64,000 nucleotides of DNA from Tetragenococcus koreensis (GTDB taxonomy: Bacteria > Bacillota > Bacilli > Lactobacillales > Enterococcaceae). The translations under genes were made by a program, and so were the position numbers. The DNA is taken from positions 682,001 to 746,000 of the forward strand of contig NZ_CP027786.1 of assembly GCF_003795145.1 (NCBI RefSeq), given 5' to 3'. The notes beneath the pieces are model-generated. The model was not told the origin of the DNA, ran no database searches, and saw nothing but the letters and a program-made list of their open reading frames with translations. Shown here in pieces: positions 8,822 through 14,998 of the stretch. Position 1 is the stretch's first letter. Each line of letters opens with the position of its first letter.

Positions 8822-9715
8822 TTATTCATCGATTTTTTTCCTTCCTCTAGGTAAATAATCATAAATTGCTTCTCGTAATGTTTCAAAACTCAATTGCGTG
8901 TAGTAATTTGTTGAGCTTACATTTTTATGGCCAAGTAAGACTTGAAGATACAGAATATCCATCTTCTGGTTTATTAAATAAGCAATCATACTTCTTCTTA
9001 ATTTTAATGGATTAATATTGATTTGATAACGCTCACTAATTTCACGAAATAATTTAGTAATATAATGAGAAGTAACTTTTGCGCCTCTGTTTGTAATTAA
9101 CAAAAAATCATGATTTTGTTTAAAACTTTCCATTTTAGATTTTCGAAAATCGTAATAACTATAGTATTGCTCATATAAGTAGTTATTTCCAATAAGAAAA
9201 CGTTTGTCCCTTGATGAATAGAAATAAATAGTTTTATTTTCCAAATTTGTTTTATTATTTATTTTTAAACTAAGGATTTCATTTGTTCTTGCTACAGTTG
9301 CAATAAACATGTTTAATAAATAACGATCAGGAAACATAAGATTTTTGTCATCATCTATTTTAGCGAGAAAAGCTAACAGTTCCTCTTCATATAAAATATC
9401 TTTTGAAGGTTGTCTATGATAACGAATATTTGTATATGCAAAGGGATTTTCTTTTATAATATTTCGATATACATAAAAATCTAAAAAATTAGAAATGGTA
9501 TTTGTTTTTTTATAAACTGTACTTTTGCTATTTTTATGCCACATGGATTCTAAATAATCATATTGTTCTTTTTTTGGTATTATCAGGTCTTCTTTTGAGG
9601 ATAGATAAGAATTAAATTCAAGTAATATCCCCTTTTTGAAATTAATCGTTGTTTTAAAAAGCTTTCTTTTCCGTTGGTTAATTAAATAGTAATTAATGAG
9701 TGTAGAATTTTTCAT
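8822..9715 (-). CDS. Tyrosine-type site-specific recombinase
   Basis: 297 residues. Residues 1 to about 100 are a SAM-like core-binding domain; 110-290 are the catalytic domain. Visible active-site residues are Arg143 (ARTNEIL), Arg240 (LKLRRS, aligned with the HxLR box), His263 (LLGH) and the nucleophile Tyr272 (TNYYT). The usual first His of the HxLR box appears as Leu237. The start ATG overlaps the stop of the upstream RelB-like gene (ATGA), so the two are translationally coupled. It is clearly a DNA strand-exchange enzyme, but whether it serves an integrated element, an inversion switch or is a domesticated relic is unclear. Confidence 0.88.
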   Translation of the reverse strand: MKNSTLINYYLINQRKRKLFKTTINFKKGILLEFNSYLSSKEDLIIPKKEQYDYLESMWHKNSKSTVYKKTNTISNFLDFYVYRNIIKENPFAYTNIRYHRQPSKDILYEEELLAFLAKIDDDKNLMFPDRYLLNMFIATVARTNEILSLKINNKTNLENKTIYFYSSRDKRFLIGNNYLYEQYYSYYDFRKSKMESFKQNHDFLLITNRGAKVTSHYITKLFREISERYQININPLKLRRSMIAYLINQKMDILYLQVLLGHKNVSSTNYYTQLSFETLREAIYDYLPRGRKKIDE

Positions 9716-9921
9716 TTTGAACTCTCATTCCCTCGATCGTTTTCTTGTTTGAAATCGATTGGGTCTATTTCAAATGGCAGACCTTTACGTAACACAACTT
9801 GCCGGTAAAAAACCGTTAATGCAGTAGAACGATCTAGACCTAAGTCTGTTAAGATTTCTTCCGCTTGAGCAATTAACTTTTCATCCTCTTTATCGATTGG
9901 TATTTCAATTATTTCTTTCAT
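9712..9921 (-). CDS. RelB/DinJ-like antitoxin, coupled to a recombinase
   Basis: 69 residues, start ATG 9921 behind GTGAGGGGTG. EIPIDKEDEKLIAQAEEILTDLG, then STALTVFYRQVV, is the ribbon-helix-helix and helix of RelB/DinJ antitoxins, followed by the family KGLPFEI motif and an acidic, probably flexible tail that normally wraps the toxin. No RelE/YafQ toxin follows; instead the recombinase overlaps its stop by four bases. The protein probably binds DNA and may autoregulate the operon. It could be an orphan antitoxin that now controls the recombinase. An in-frame ATG at 9945 lacks a ribosome site. Confidence 0.8.
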   Translation of the reverse strand: MKEIIEIPIDKEDEKLIAQAEEILTDLGLDRSTALTVFYRQVVLRKGLPFEIDPIDFKQENDRGNESSK

Positions 9922-9982
9922 AATTATTGCACCCCTCACTCTCATTTAAAAAAATAACGCTGGAAGTTTTTCTAAAACTAAA

Positions 9983-10015
9983 TTAAATTTTACTGTTGTT
10001 TAAATTTTCATTCAT
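9983..10015 (-). CDS. Mini-ORF of 10 codons with a very strong ribosome site
   Basis: On the minus strand GGAGGTGAT lies at 10020-10028 and is followed after four bases by ATG and a 10-residue frame, MNENLNNSKI, then TAA. It is too short for normal annotation. The strength and spacing of the ribosome site suggest a leader peptide or the stump of a truncated gene ahead of the RelB-like gene. The left end of the IS element lies 26 bases upstream, so promoters for it may now come from the IS. Confidence 0.4.
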   Translation of the reverse strand: MNENLNNSKI

Positions 10016-10194
10016 GTTTATCACCTCCATCAACATTTTAGTAATTCAAAATTTTTTTAAATAAATTGTTGGATAAGCACTGCTTATCCCTGTTCAATCA
10101 AGCTTTTAATAAAAAAAGCACCTCTACCCCCCTTTATTTGGTAGAATGAAGTTGACTAAAAGCTACACAAAACCAAAAAGAAAAGGTGATAGAG

Positions 10195-11643
10195 ATGTCA
10201 ACTTCATTATACCCAGAGCTTTGGGAAATTATCAATACACAACAACAATTTATTGCGCTTTTGGTTTATCAACTAAGTTCGATTTACGCCAACTCTAAAG
10301 CGCCCAGGCCAACGGATATCGCAGACTTAGATTATCAAAAAATGACGGTCGATGAACTTCCAAAAGTGGTGGAGATGGAAAAGCTCGATTACAAAGAACT
10401 TCTGCAGGAACACCTTCACCAAACAGGGAAACCATTAAAACCTGTGCAACGCCGTGCGAGTTCACCGACCGTTTCTTCCGCCATTCACTGTCCACGTTGC
10501 CAGGCGCCTGCAGACTATCTCTACTTGAACAACGGGAAAAGTAATAACGATCAGTATTTATGCAAGGTATGCGCTAATTTATTCAACTACAAGAATCGCT
10601 ATACCAAAGAGGTGATCTTTCAATGTCCTCATTGTGAGAAAAACCTAGTCAAAATCAAAGACCGTAAAGGATTCGATATCTATAAATGCCTGAATAAAGC
10701 CTGTCCTTATTACAAAAAACGTCTTAAGAGCCTGTCAAAAAAAGAATTAAAGCAGTTCAAGAAAAACAAATCGCTCTTCAAAATGCACTATATCTATCGT
10801 AACTTCGATTTAACTTTATCTGATTTGGAAGCAGTCCCTGACTTTGAAACTAAGGTGCGGTTAAATAAGATCCACAGTTCCCCTTATGTGTTAGGGCTCA
10901 TTCTCACCTATCATGTCAATTACGGACTGTCTGCCGAAAAAACAGCGGCCTTAATGTACGATGTTCATCAACTAAAAATCTCAGGCCAAACGATTCGTAA
11001 CTATGCCCGGACAGTTGCGCATTGGGTCCAACCTTTGACTGATTATTATCCTTATGAGCTATCGGATCAATTTTGTGGAGATGAGACGTACATTCGTGTG
11101 CAAGGAAAATGGCACTATATCTATTTTTTCTTTGATGCGGAGAAAAAGATTATTCTCTCCCACCGTTATAACCGACACCGTGATACAGAAACGGCCATTA
11201 AAGCCATCCACGACGTGATTCGTCGTTTTAAACAGGTGCCTGATGCTCCCCAATTGGTCGTCGATGGTAATCCCATTTATAAGTTGGCTCAAGCTTTCTA
11301 CGCTCAAAACGGAATCGACTTTGAAGTCATCCAAGTGATCGGTTTAACCAATAAGGATAAGGTCTCCCAAGAATACCGTCCTTTAAAACAGATCATTGAA
11401 CGTTTAAATCGGACGTTTAAAGGAAATTACAAACCTTTAGGCGGTTTTCATTCAGGCGCTGGGCCTTTGGCTCACGTCACCTTATTTACAACCTATTTCA
11501 ACTTTCTTAGGCCTCATGCCAAGCTAGAAAAGAACGTCCCCGTCTTATTGCCGGAACTAAACGAGTGTCCTGACATGCCACAAAAATGGGTCAAACTACT
11601 CCATATGTCAGAAAACTTTATCAAAAAGCGTCAAGCAAGTTAA
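10195..11643 (+). CDS. DDE transposase with N-terminal zinc ribbons
   Basis: 482 residues, start ATG 10195 with AAAAGGTGAT just upstream; an in-frame GTG at 10186 is inside that site. An N-terminal helical part is followed by two zinc ribbons (Cys99/102/123/126 and Cys144/147/165/170), a helix-turn-helix-like region near 230-275, and an RNase-H-fold DDE domain with Asp296 (CGDETY), Asp357 (VVDGNP) and Glu402 (IERLNRTF), closest in style to the IS240/IS6 catalytic domain. The protein is far longer than classic IS6 transposases (about 230 residues) because of the zinc-ribbon arm. No frameshift is seen, so it should be functional. Confidence 0.85.
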   Translation: MSTSLYPELWEIINTQQQFIALLVYQLSSIYANSKAPRPTDIADLDYQKMTVDELPKVVEMEKLDYKELLQEHLHQTGKPLKPVQRRASSPTVSSAIHCPRCQAPADYLYLNNGKSNNDQYLCKVCANLFNYKNRYTKEVIFQCPHCEKNLVKIKDRKGFDIYKCLNKACPYYKKRLKSLSKKELKQFKKNKSLFKMHYIYRNFDLTLSDLEAVPDFETKVRLNKIHSSPYVLGLILTYHVNYGLSAEKTAALMYDVHQLKISGQTIRNYARTVAHWVQPLTDYYPYELSDQFCGDETYIRVQGKWHYIYFFFDAEKKIILSHRYNRHRDTETAIKAIHDVIRRFKQVPDAPQLVVDGNPIYKLAQAFYAQNGIDFEVIQVIGLTNKDKVSQEYRPLKQIIERLNRTFKGNYKPLGGFHSGAGPLAHVTLFTTYFNFLRPHAKLEKNVPVLLPELNECPDMPQKWVKLLHMSENFIKKRQAS

Positions 11644-11681
11644 ATCAAGCTTTCGGCAACGGGTTGTCCTCAACGAGAATA

Positions 11682-11823
11682 GGCGTAGCGCACACTTGAC
11701 CTGCCGAAAAAATGGCTTACACTCGCAGGGTGAGGGTGCGTTTAGTCTGCTTTCTTTCGTATAACTGGGCGCCCTCATTCATGACGCAAGCCATTTTGTA
11801 GGCTTGTCAAGTGCTATTCGCCA
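11682..11823 (+). other. Concentric hairpin in the non-coding right part of the IS
   Basis: Three nested stems lie downstream of the transposase: CACTTGAC/GTCAAGTG (11693-11700 with 11806-11813, extended outward by GGCG/CGCC), AAAATGGCTT/AAGCCATTTT (11709-11718 with 11788-11797) and TGAGGGTGC/GCGCCCTCA (11731-11739 with 11769-11777, one G-U). No T run follows, so it is not a plain terminator. A structured RNA, an end-recognition structure or a block to outside transcription are possible. Confidence 0.6.
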
Positions 11824-11919
11824 GCAGAAGTCTTTTCAAGCGAAATTACCTAATTTTTCCCCATTTTTTTCATAGATTATTTTGAGTTACCAACATTTTT
11901 CCCTTATTCAACAAAGAAA

Positions 11920-12429
11920 TTATTTTGTTAAATCGACTTTGTTTCCAATAAGATAAATAATTATACCGCCGACCGTCATTGAAAGTAATTCGCCGATACC
12001 AATAATCAACCAGTTATAAAAGAACGGTAAATCATACAAAAACGTTAATTGTCCAGCAACTGTAAACATTGAAAGTGCAAAGACAATGGCAGTAATGACC
12101 ATTTTGTATTTCATATTTTGAAGACGTTTTGTTAAGTGATGGTTAACGACTAAAACTAAAAACGTGCAGACACTTCCAAAAACAACATCTAATAAGCCAT
12201 TCGGTGAGGATAAATTAGCGATAGCAACACCTAATGTAACTGCCCAAATATATTGTTTATTGTACAACGTTAAAAAATTGAACATCTCTGATAATCGAAT
12301 TTGCACTGCACCAAAACTAATGACAGACAATGCCACTGTTACGACCACGTATAAACTTGTTACCAATGCCATTTTAGCTACTTCTTGTGTTGTCCAGTGA
12401 GTAACTGAACGTGTTTTTTCTTTATTCAT
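11920..12429 (-). CDS. queT: QueT-family transporter for a queuosine precursor
   Basis: 169 residues, start ATG 12429 within reach of the AAAGGAG site that is part of a riboswitch. About five membrane helices follow a short N-terminal segment (TTQEVAKMALVTSLYVVVTVAL...); AVQIRLSEMFNFLTLYNK and NLSSPNGLLDVVFGS are QueT (COG4708) signatures. It is the substrate-binding membrane subunit of an ECF-type importer for a preQ1-like precursor; no energising module is adjacent, so the shared cellular EcfAA'T would be used (inference). It is monocistronic, with the preQ1-II riboswitch ahead of it. The longer frame starting at 12477 runs through the riboswitch and is rejected. Confidence 0.92.
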   Translation of the reverse strand: MNKEKTRSVTHWTTQEVAKMALVTSLYVVVTVALSVISFGAVQIRLSEMFNFLTLYNKQYIWAVTLGVAIANLSSPNGLLDVVFGSVCTFLVLVVNHHLTKRLQNMKYKMVITAIVFALSMFTVAGQLTFLYDLPFFYNWLIIGIGELLSMTVGGIIIYLIGNKVDLTK

Positions 12430-12437
12430 GTCTATTT

Positions 12438-12482
12438 CTCCTTTGCAAGGACTTGCCTTGGTAATAACTGCGACCAAAGGAT
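12438..12482 (-). promoter_or_regulatory. preQ1-II riboswitch controlling queT
   Basis: The minus-strand leader contains CTTTGGT, a 10-base loop, ACCAAGG, a small hairpin GCAAG-TC-CTTGC, then CAAAGGAGAA, which is the queT ribosome site. This order (stem, short hairpin, CAAAGGAG tail) matches the preQ1-II (COG4708 RNA) consensus of Lactobacillales queT genes. Ligand binding is expected to sequester the ribosome site and lower QueT synthesis. An extra 5' hairpin GTGG-TTTT-CCAC lies at 12498-12509. Confidence 0.85.
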
Positions 12483-12515
12483 TGAAGTGTCACAGTGTGG
12501 AAAACCACTAGTTCT

Positions 12516-12543
12516 ATGATAACGAAAAAGACTTAATTTGCAA
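12516..12543 (-). promoter_or_regulatory. Putative queT promoter
   Basis: Minus-strand TTGCAA (12538-12543), 16 bases, then TATCAT (12516-12521). This would give a leader of about 75 bases, right for a preQ1-II riboswitch. Confidence 0.5.
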
Positions 12544-12551
12544 ACGTTTTT

Positions 12552-13292
12552 TTATTTTAACAACCAACCACCATCGACTGGTAGAATCGTTCCCTGCATA
12601 TAACGAGAGCTTTCACTGGCTAAAAATAGTGTCACCGAAGCAATTTCTTCTGGCTGTGCCCAACGTTTAGCAGGCGTTTCATCAGCTACCCATTGAGCCA
12701 TCGTACCTTCGCCTTCGAAATCCGCAGCATTCATTGGCGTTTGAATCGCTCCTGGCGCAATGCCATTGATATGAAGTCCTTTATCTGCATAATCTAATGC
12801 TAATTGTTTCGTAAAGCCGGCAATTGCATGTTTAGCTGAAGTATAGGCAATACCACCGCCTCCAGCAACAAAACTTGCCACTGATGCTATGTTAATAATC
12901 GTTCCAGAAGATTTTTTTACCATCTGCGGAATGATTGCTTTCGTTATGACAAACATACTTGTTAAATTGGTTGCTAGGACTTTTTGCCACAAGTCAATGT
13001 CAGTTTCTTCAATTGTTTGATAGGCATCTAAAATTCCGGCAGTGTTCAATAGAATCTCAATATCACCAAAATGTTGCTGACAAACTAAAACCGCTTCTTG
13101 ACAAATATTTATTTGAGTTAGATCTCCAGAAAAAGATTGAAAGTGCGAGTCGTCGCTCAGTTTACCGAAGTCTGTCTGAATATCTACACCAAATACAAAA
13201 CTACCAGCTTCTAAAAATGCGACCGCTTGTGCGTAACCAATTCCTGAAGCAGCACCTGTAATAAAAACAACTTTATCTTGAAACTCATTCAT
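12552..13292 (-). CDS. Short-chain dehydrogenase/reductase (SDR)
   Basis: 246 residues with the classical SDR Rossmann fold: TGAASGIG near 12-19 binds the NAD(P) diphosphate, LLNTAG near 87 is the NNAG equivalent, the catalytic Ser is in NIASVASF near 140, Tyr/Lys in AYTSAKHA near 153-157, and the PGAIQTPM loop follows; the C-terminus GGWLLK closes the fold. The usual NNAG reads LNTAG. The substrate is unknown. ATG 13292 overlaps the stop of the upstream DUF2829 gene (ATGA), so translation is coupled; the in-frame TTG at 13310 is rejected. Confidence 0.9.
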   Translation of the reverse strand: MNEFQDKVVFITGAASGIGYAQAVAFLEAGSFVFGVDIQTDFGKLSDDSHFQSFSGDLTQINICQEAVLVCQQHFGDIEILLNTAGILDAYQTIEETDIDLWQKVLATNLTSMFVITKAIIPQMVKKSSGTIINIASVASFVAGGGGIAYTSAKHAIAGFTKQLALDYADKGLHINGIAPGAIQTPMNAADFEGEGTMAQWVADETPAKRWAQPEEIASVTLFLASESSRYMQGTILPVDGGWLLK

Positions 13293-13513
13293 GCTTTCAC
13301 AACTTTCCAATCCTCAGCTAAAAGATCGCAAACAGTTGGTGCAAAGACTGAAAAACCTTCATCAGATGTTTTAATCAAAAAATAAGGTGTTACTGGACAA
13401 CCATCGTACTCTTCTTCTGAAACCAGAGTTACGTATAATTCAAAACCGCTCCAACCCTCGCGAATAATTTTTTTTCCTTGTTTTAATTTTGGTAAAATTT
13501 CCTCAAATGTCAT
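13289..13513 (-). CDS. DUF2829 / Tad2-like domain protein
   Basis: 74 residues forming one complete DUF2829 domain: TFEEILPKLKQGKKIIREGWSG at the start and CDLLAEDWKVV at the end are the hallmark blocks, with the aromatic GWSGFELYV strand between. Phage proteins of this family (Tad2) sponge the cyclic ADP-ribose signal of the Thoeris defence system. The family is also scattered in chromosomes and prophages without known role. Here it is first in a two-gene unit and overlaps an SDR by four bases. No phage structural genes are nearby. Anti-defence action is possible but unproven. Confidence 0.8.
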   Translation of the reverse strand: MTFEEILPKLKQGKKIIREGWSGFELYVTLVSEEEYDGCPVTPYFLIKTSDEGFSVFAPTVCDLLAEDWKVVKA

Positions 13514-13595
13514 TGTTATTCCTCCATTTTTTTACTAGTTGTAACATAAAACGAGCTAAAAATATCCATTCTAACAAATCATGTGTGCCAAATAT

Positions 13596-13622
13596 ATACA
13601 CATTGGTAGTACAATGGTGTAT
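13596..13622. promoter_or_regulatory. Probable operator/promoter of the dinJ-yafQ unit
   Basis: ATACACATTG (13596-13605) faces CAATGGTGTAT (13612-13622), an imperfect inverted repeat like those bound by RelB/DinJ antitoxins. TATAAT at 13619-13624 overlaps its right arm and can serve as -10, so antitoxin binding would block transcription. Confidence 0.55.
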
Positions 13623-13653
13623 AATAGAATTATCAATAAAAGGAGTGATCAAT

Positions 13654-13929
13654 ATGAGCGATAAAAACCGTAATGATACCCGTTTAAGCATTCGTATTGA
13701 CGGTGAACTAAAAGAACAAGCTAAAGAAGTTTACAGTGAACTAGGTATGGACTTAACAACTGCTGTCACCATTTTTCTTAAACAATCTGTAAGAGAAAGT
13801 AGTATACCTTTCCAACCTCATTTAGAAAATCCAGATAATATTCAAGCGAGGCAGGAAGCAAATTCAGATAATCTTGAAACTTTCGATACAGTAAAAGAAC
13901 TTATGGAGAGTTTAAATGCTGAAGACTAG
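13654..13929 (+). CDS. dinJ: RelB/DinJ-family antitoxin
   Basis: 91 residues, ATG 13654 behind AAAAGGAGTGATC. RLSIRIDGELKEQAKEVYSELGMDLTTAVTIFLKQ is the ribbon-helix-helix DNA-binding and dimerisation part, SSIPFQP is the family RGIPF-like motif, and an acidic C-terminal tail (to residue 91) is the toxin-binding arm. It neutralises a YafQ-type mRNA interferase and represses the operon through the palindrome upstream. The toxin start lies inside the last codons (ATG 13916), the usual overlap for this pair. The toxin frame is broken, so this may be an orphaned antitoxin. Confidence 0.88.
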   Translation: MSDKNRNDTRLSIRIDGELKEQAKEVYSELGMDLTTAVTIFLKQSVRESSIPFQPHLENPDNIQARQEANSDNLETFDTVKELMESLNAED

Positions 13930-14195
13930 ATACACGCCACCTTTTTAAAAGAGATTATAAAAGATTAATGAAAAAACATTATAATCCAGAAAAATTTGAG
14001 CAGGTTCTAGAACTGCTAGTTCACAGACACCAAAGTGAACTAATCAGAATTTACAAAGATCACTCGTTGACAGGAAATTGGCAAGGTTTCCGTGAATTGC
14101 ATATTGAAAAAGATTGGCTACTTATTTATAAGATTGACAATAATAAGCTTATCCTTACTCTCACTCGCACCGACAAACATGACGAATTATTATAA
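13916..14195 (+). pseudogene. yafQ: YafQ-family toxin (mRNA interferase), frameshifted
   Basis: The toxin starts at ATG 13916, overlapping the antitoxin by 14 bases, with MLKTRYTPPF, then meets TAA at 13946. One T too many in the run T5 at about 13942-13946 shifts the frame: removing one T restores FKRDYKRLMKKHYNPEKF and the rest to 14195. The downstream part keeps the RelE-fold residues typical of YafQ (KDHSLTGNW, ELHIEKDW, LTRTDKHDELL, with the catalytic histidines and aspartate). Restart at ATG 13968 would give a 75-residue protein lacking the first helix, so activity is doubtful. A sequencing error in the homopolymer is the alternative. Confidence 0.8.
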
Positions 14196-14240
14196 CTAAG
14201 TAGATAATGAAGTAAGGTTCATTGTCTACTTAGTTTTTGT
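14194..14240 (+). terminator. Strong terminator after yafQ
   Basis: An 18-bp stem AACTAAGTAGATAATGAA/TTCATTGTCTACTTAGTT (one G-U), 6-base loop, then TTT-rich tail. A diverged copy is present at 17822-17864. Confidence 0.9.
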
Positions 14241-14289
14241 TTCTTTAATAGAAATGCAATGCTATTGCAATCGAAATGGCAAGTCATTC

Positions 14290-14757
14290 TCAACCCTTTG
14301 CCACATCAATCCAATTTTTAGCAGAAGAATATTTTTCTAACTCATCAGGTGTTAATTCCACTGCACTTTGACTATCTCCTGCTGCAGGATAGATCCAGTC
14401 AAAATTTCTCAGTGATTCATCTAAATAGACATCTACATTGGGCTTTATTGCAAAAGGACATACGCCACCAGGTGAATGTCCAATGGCTTGTTCAACAGAG
14501 TCTTTAGGAATCATTTTTGCTCTTTTTCCAAAAAAGGACTTATACTTTTTATTATCAACTCTAGCATCTCCTGCCATCACAATAAGAATGTTTTGACTTC
14601 CATTCAATGTAAATGACATTGTTTTGGCGATTTTTTCAGGTAAGCAGCCTAATGTTTGGGCCGCTTGTTCCACAGTAGCACTAGAACCAGTTAAAATCTT
14701 CACCCGATTTTCCAATCCTAGCGTGGAAAAATACTGTTTTACACGCTCTAAAGACAT
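14290..14757 (-). CDS. YbaK/EbsC-type aminoacyl-tRNA deacylase (intact copy)
   Basis: 155 residues, complete YbaK/ProX-like editing domain. LTGSSATVEQAAQTLGCLPEK (about 23-43) is the N-terminal helix block, IAKTMSF supplies the catalytic-site lysine, VMAGDARVDNKKYKSFFGKRA follows, and IGHSPGGVCPFAI is the signature GxxxGGxxPF loop. The family hydrolyses misacylated tRNA (for example Cys-tRNA(Pro)) in trans. ATG 14757 begins MSLERVKQYFSTLG, typical. A second, damaged copy lies at 18400-20395 and is about 55-60% similar by eye. It is monocistronic. Confidence 0.9.
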   Translation of the reverse strand: MSLERVKQYFSTLGLENRVKILTGSSATVEQAAQTLGCLPEKIAKTMSFTLNGSQNILIVMAGDARVDNKKYKSFFGKRAKMIPKDSVEQAIGHSPGGVCPFAIKPNVDVYLDESLRNFDWIYPAAGDSQSAVELTPDELEKYSSAKNWIDVAKG

Positions 14758-14893
14758 AAAACATTCCTACCTTTACTTCTAATCATCAAAATTTAACTTA
14801 ATGAATACTTTACAATAAGAATGTCTGCAATTCAATTTCAAATTATTTTCTTTTTTGCAAAAATTTTACTTTTGCTCAAAATAAGATAAAATA

Positions 14894-14940
14894 AAACTTC
14901 ATTCAGTAGGAACTTTTCGTTTCTGAGTTGAATGAAGTTT
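14894..14940. terminator. Bidirectional terminator between ybaK and the hydroxyacid dehydrogenase
   Basis: AAACTTCATTCA (14894-14905) pairs with TGAATGAAGTTT (14929-14940), with A/T-rich flanks on both strands. It is downstream of the minus-strand dehydrogenase. Confidence 0.75.
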
Positions 14941-14998
14941 CATTTTATATCAAACGCTGATAATGTTGAAAAGCATAGTTATTAAAGCCACTTTCTAG

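Larger units (their letters stand above)
10041..11890 (+). mobile_element. Insertion sequence with a DDE transposase (IS6/IS240-like core), about 1.85 kb
   Basis: Ends are inferred from a 12-bp imperfect inverted repeat, GTAATTCAAAAT at 10041-10052 and ATTTTGAGTTAC at 11879-11890, directly flanked by a near-perfect direct repeat, CAACATTTTA (10031-10040) and CAACATTTTT (11891-11900), read as a 9-10 bp target duplication. Inside are a subterminal palindrome GGATAAGC-act-GCTTATCC (10071-10089), one transposase and a 240-base non-coding, folded right end. The insertion sits between the queT stop and the ribosome site of the minus-strand mini-ORF/relB/recombinase unit. The element looks complete and possibly active. 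Family assignment rests only on the catalytic domain. Confidence 0.7.

Noticed and set aside
10096-11652. AATCAAGCTT occurs at 10096-10105 and 11643-11652 and could be taken as the IS target duplication
   Set aside because: No inverted repeats adjoin these copies, while the CAACATTTT pair at 10031 and 11891 directly flanks matching inverted ends. The inner pair is probably chance or an internal feature.
8304-14200. A prophage or integrative conjugative element around the recombinase
   Set aside because: No structural, replication, excisionase or conjugation genes, and no attachment repeats, were found; queT and the SDR are ordinary genes.
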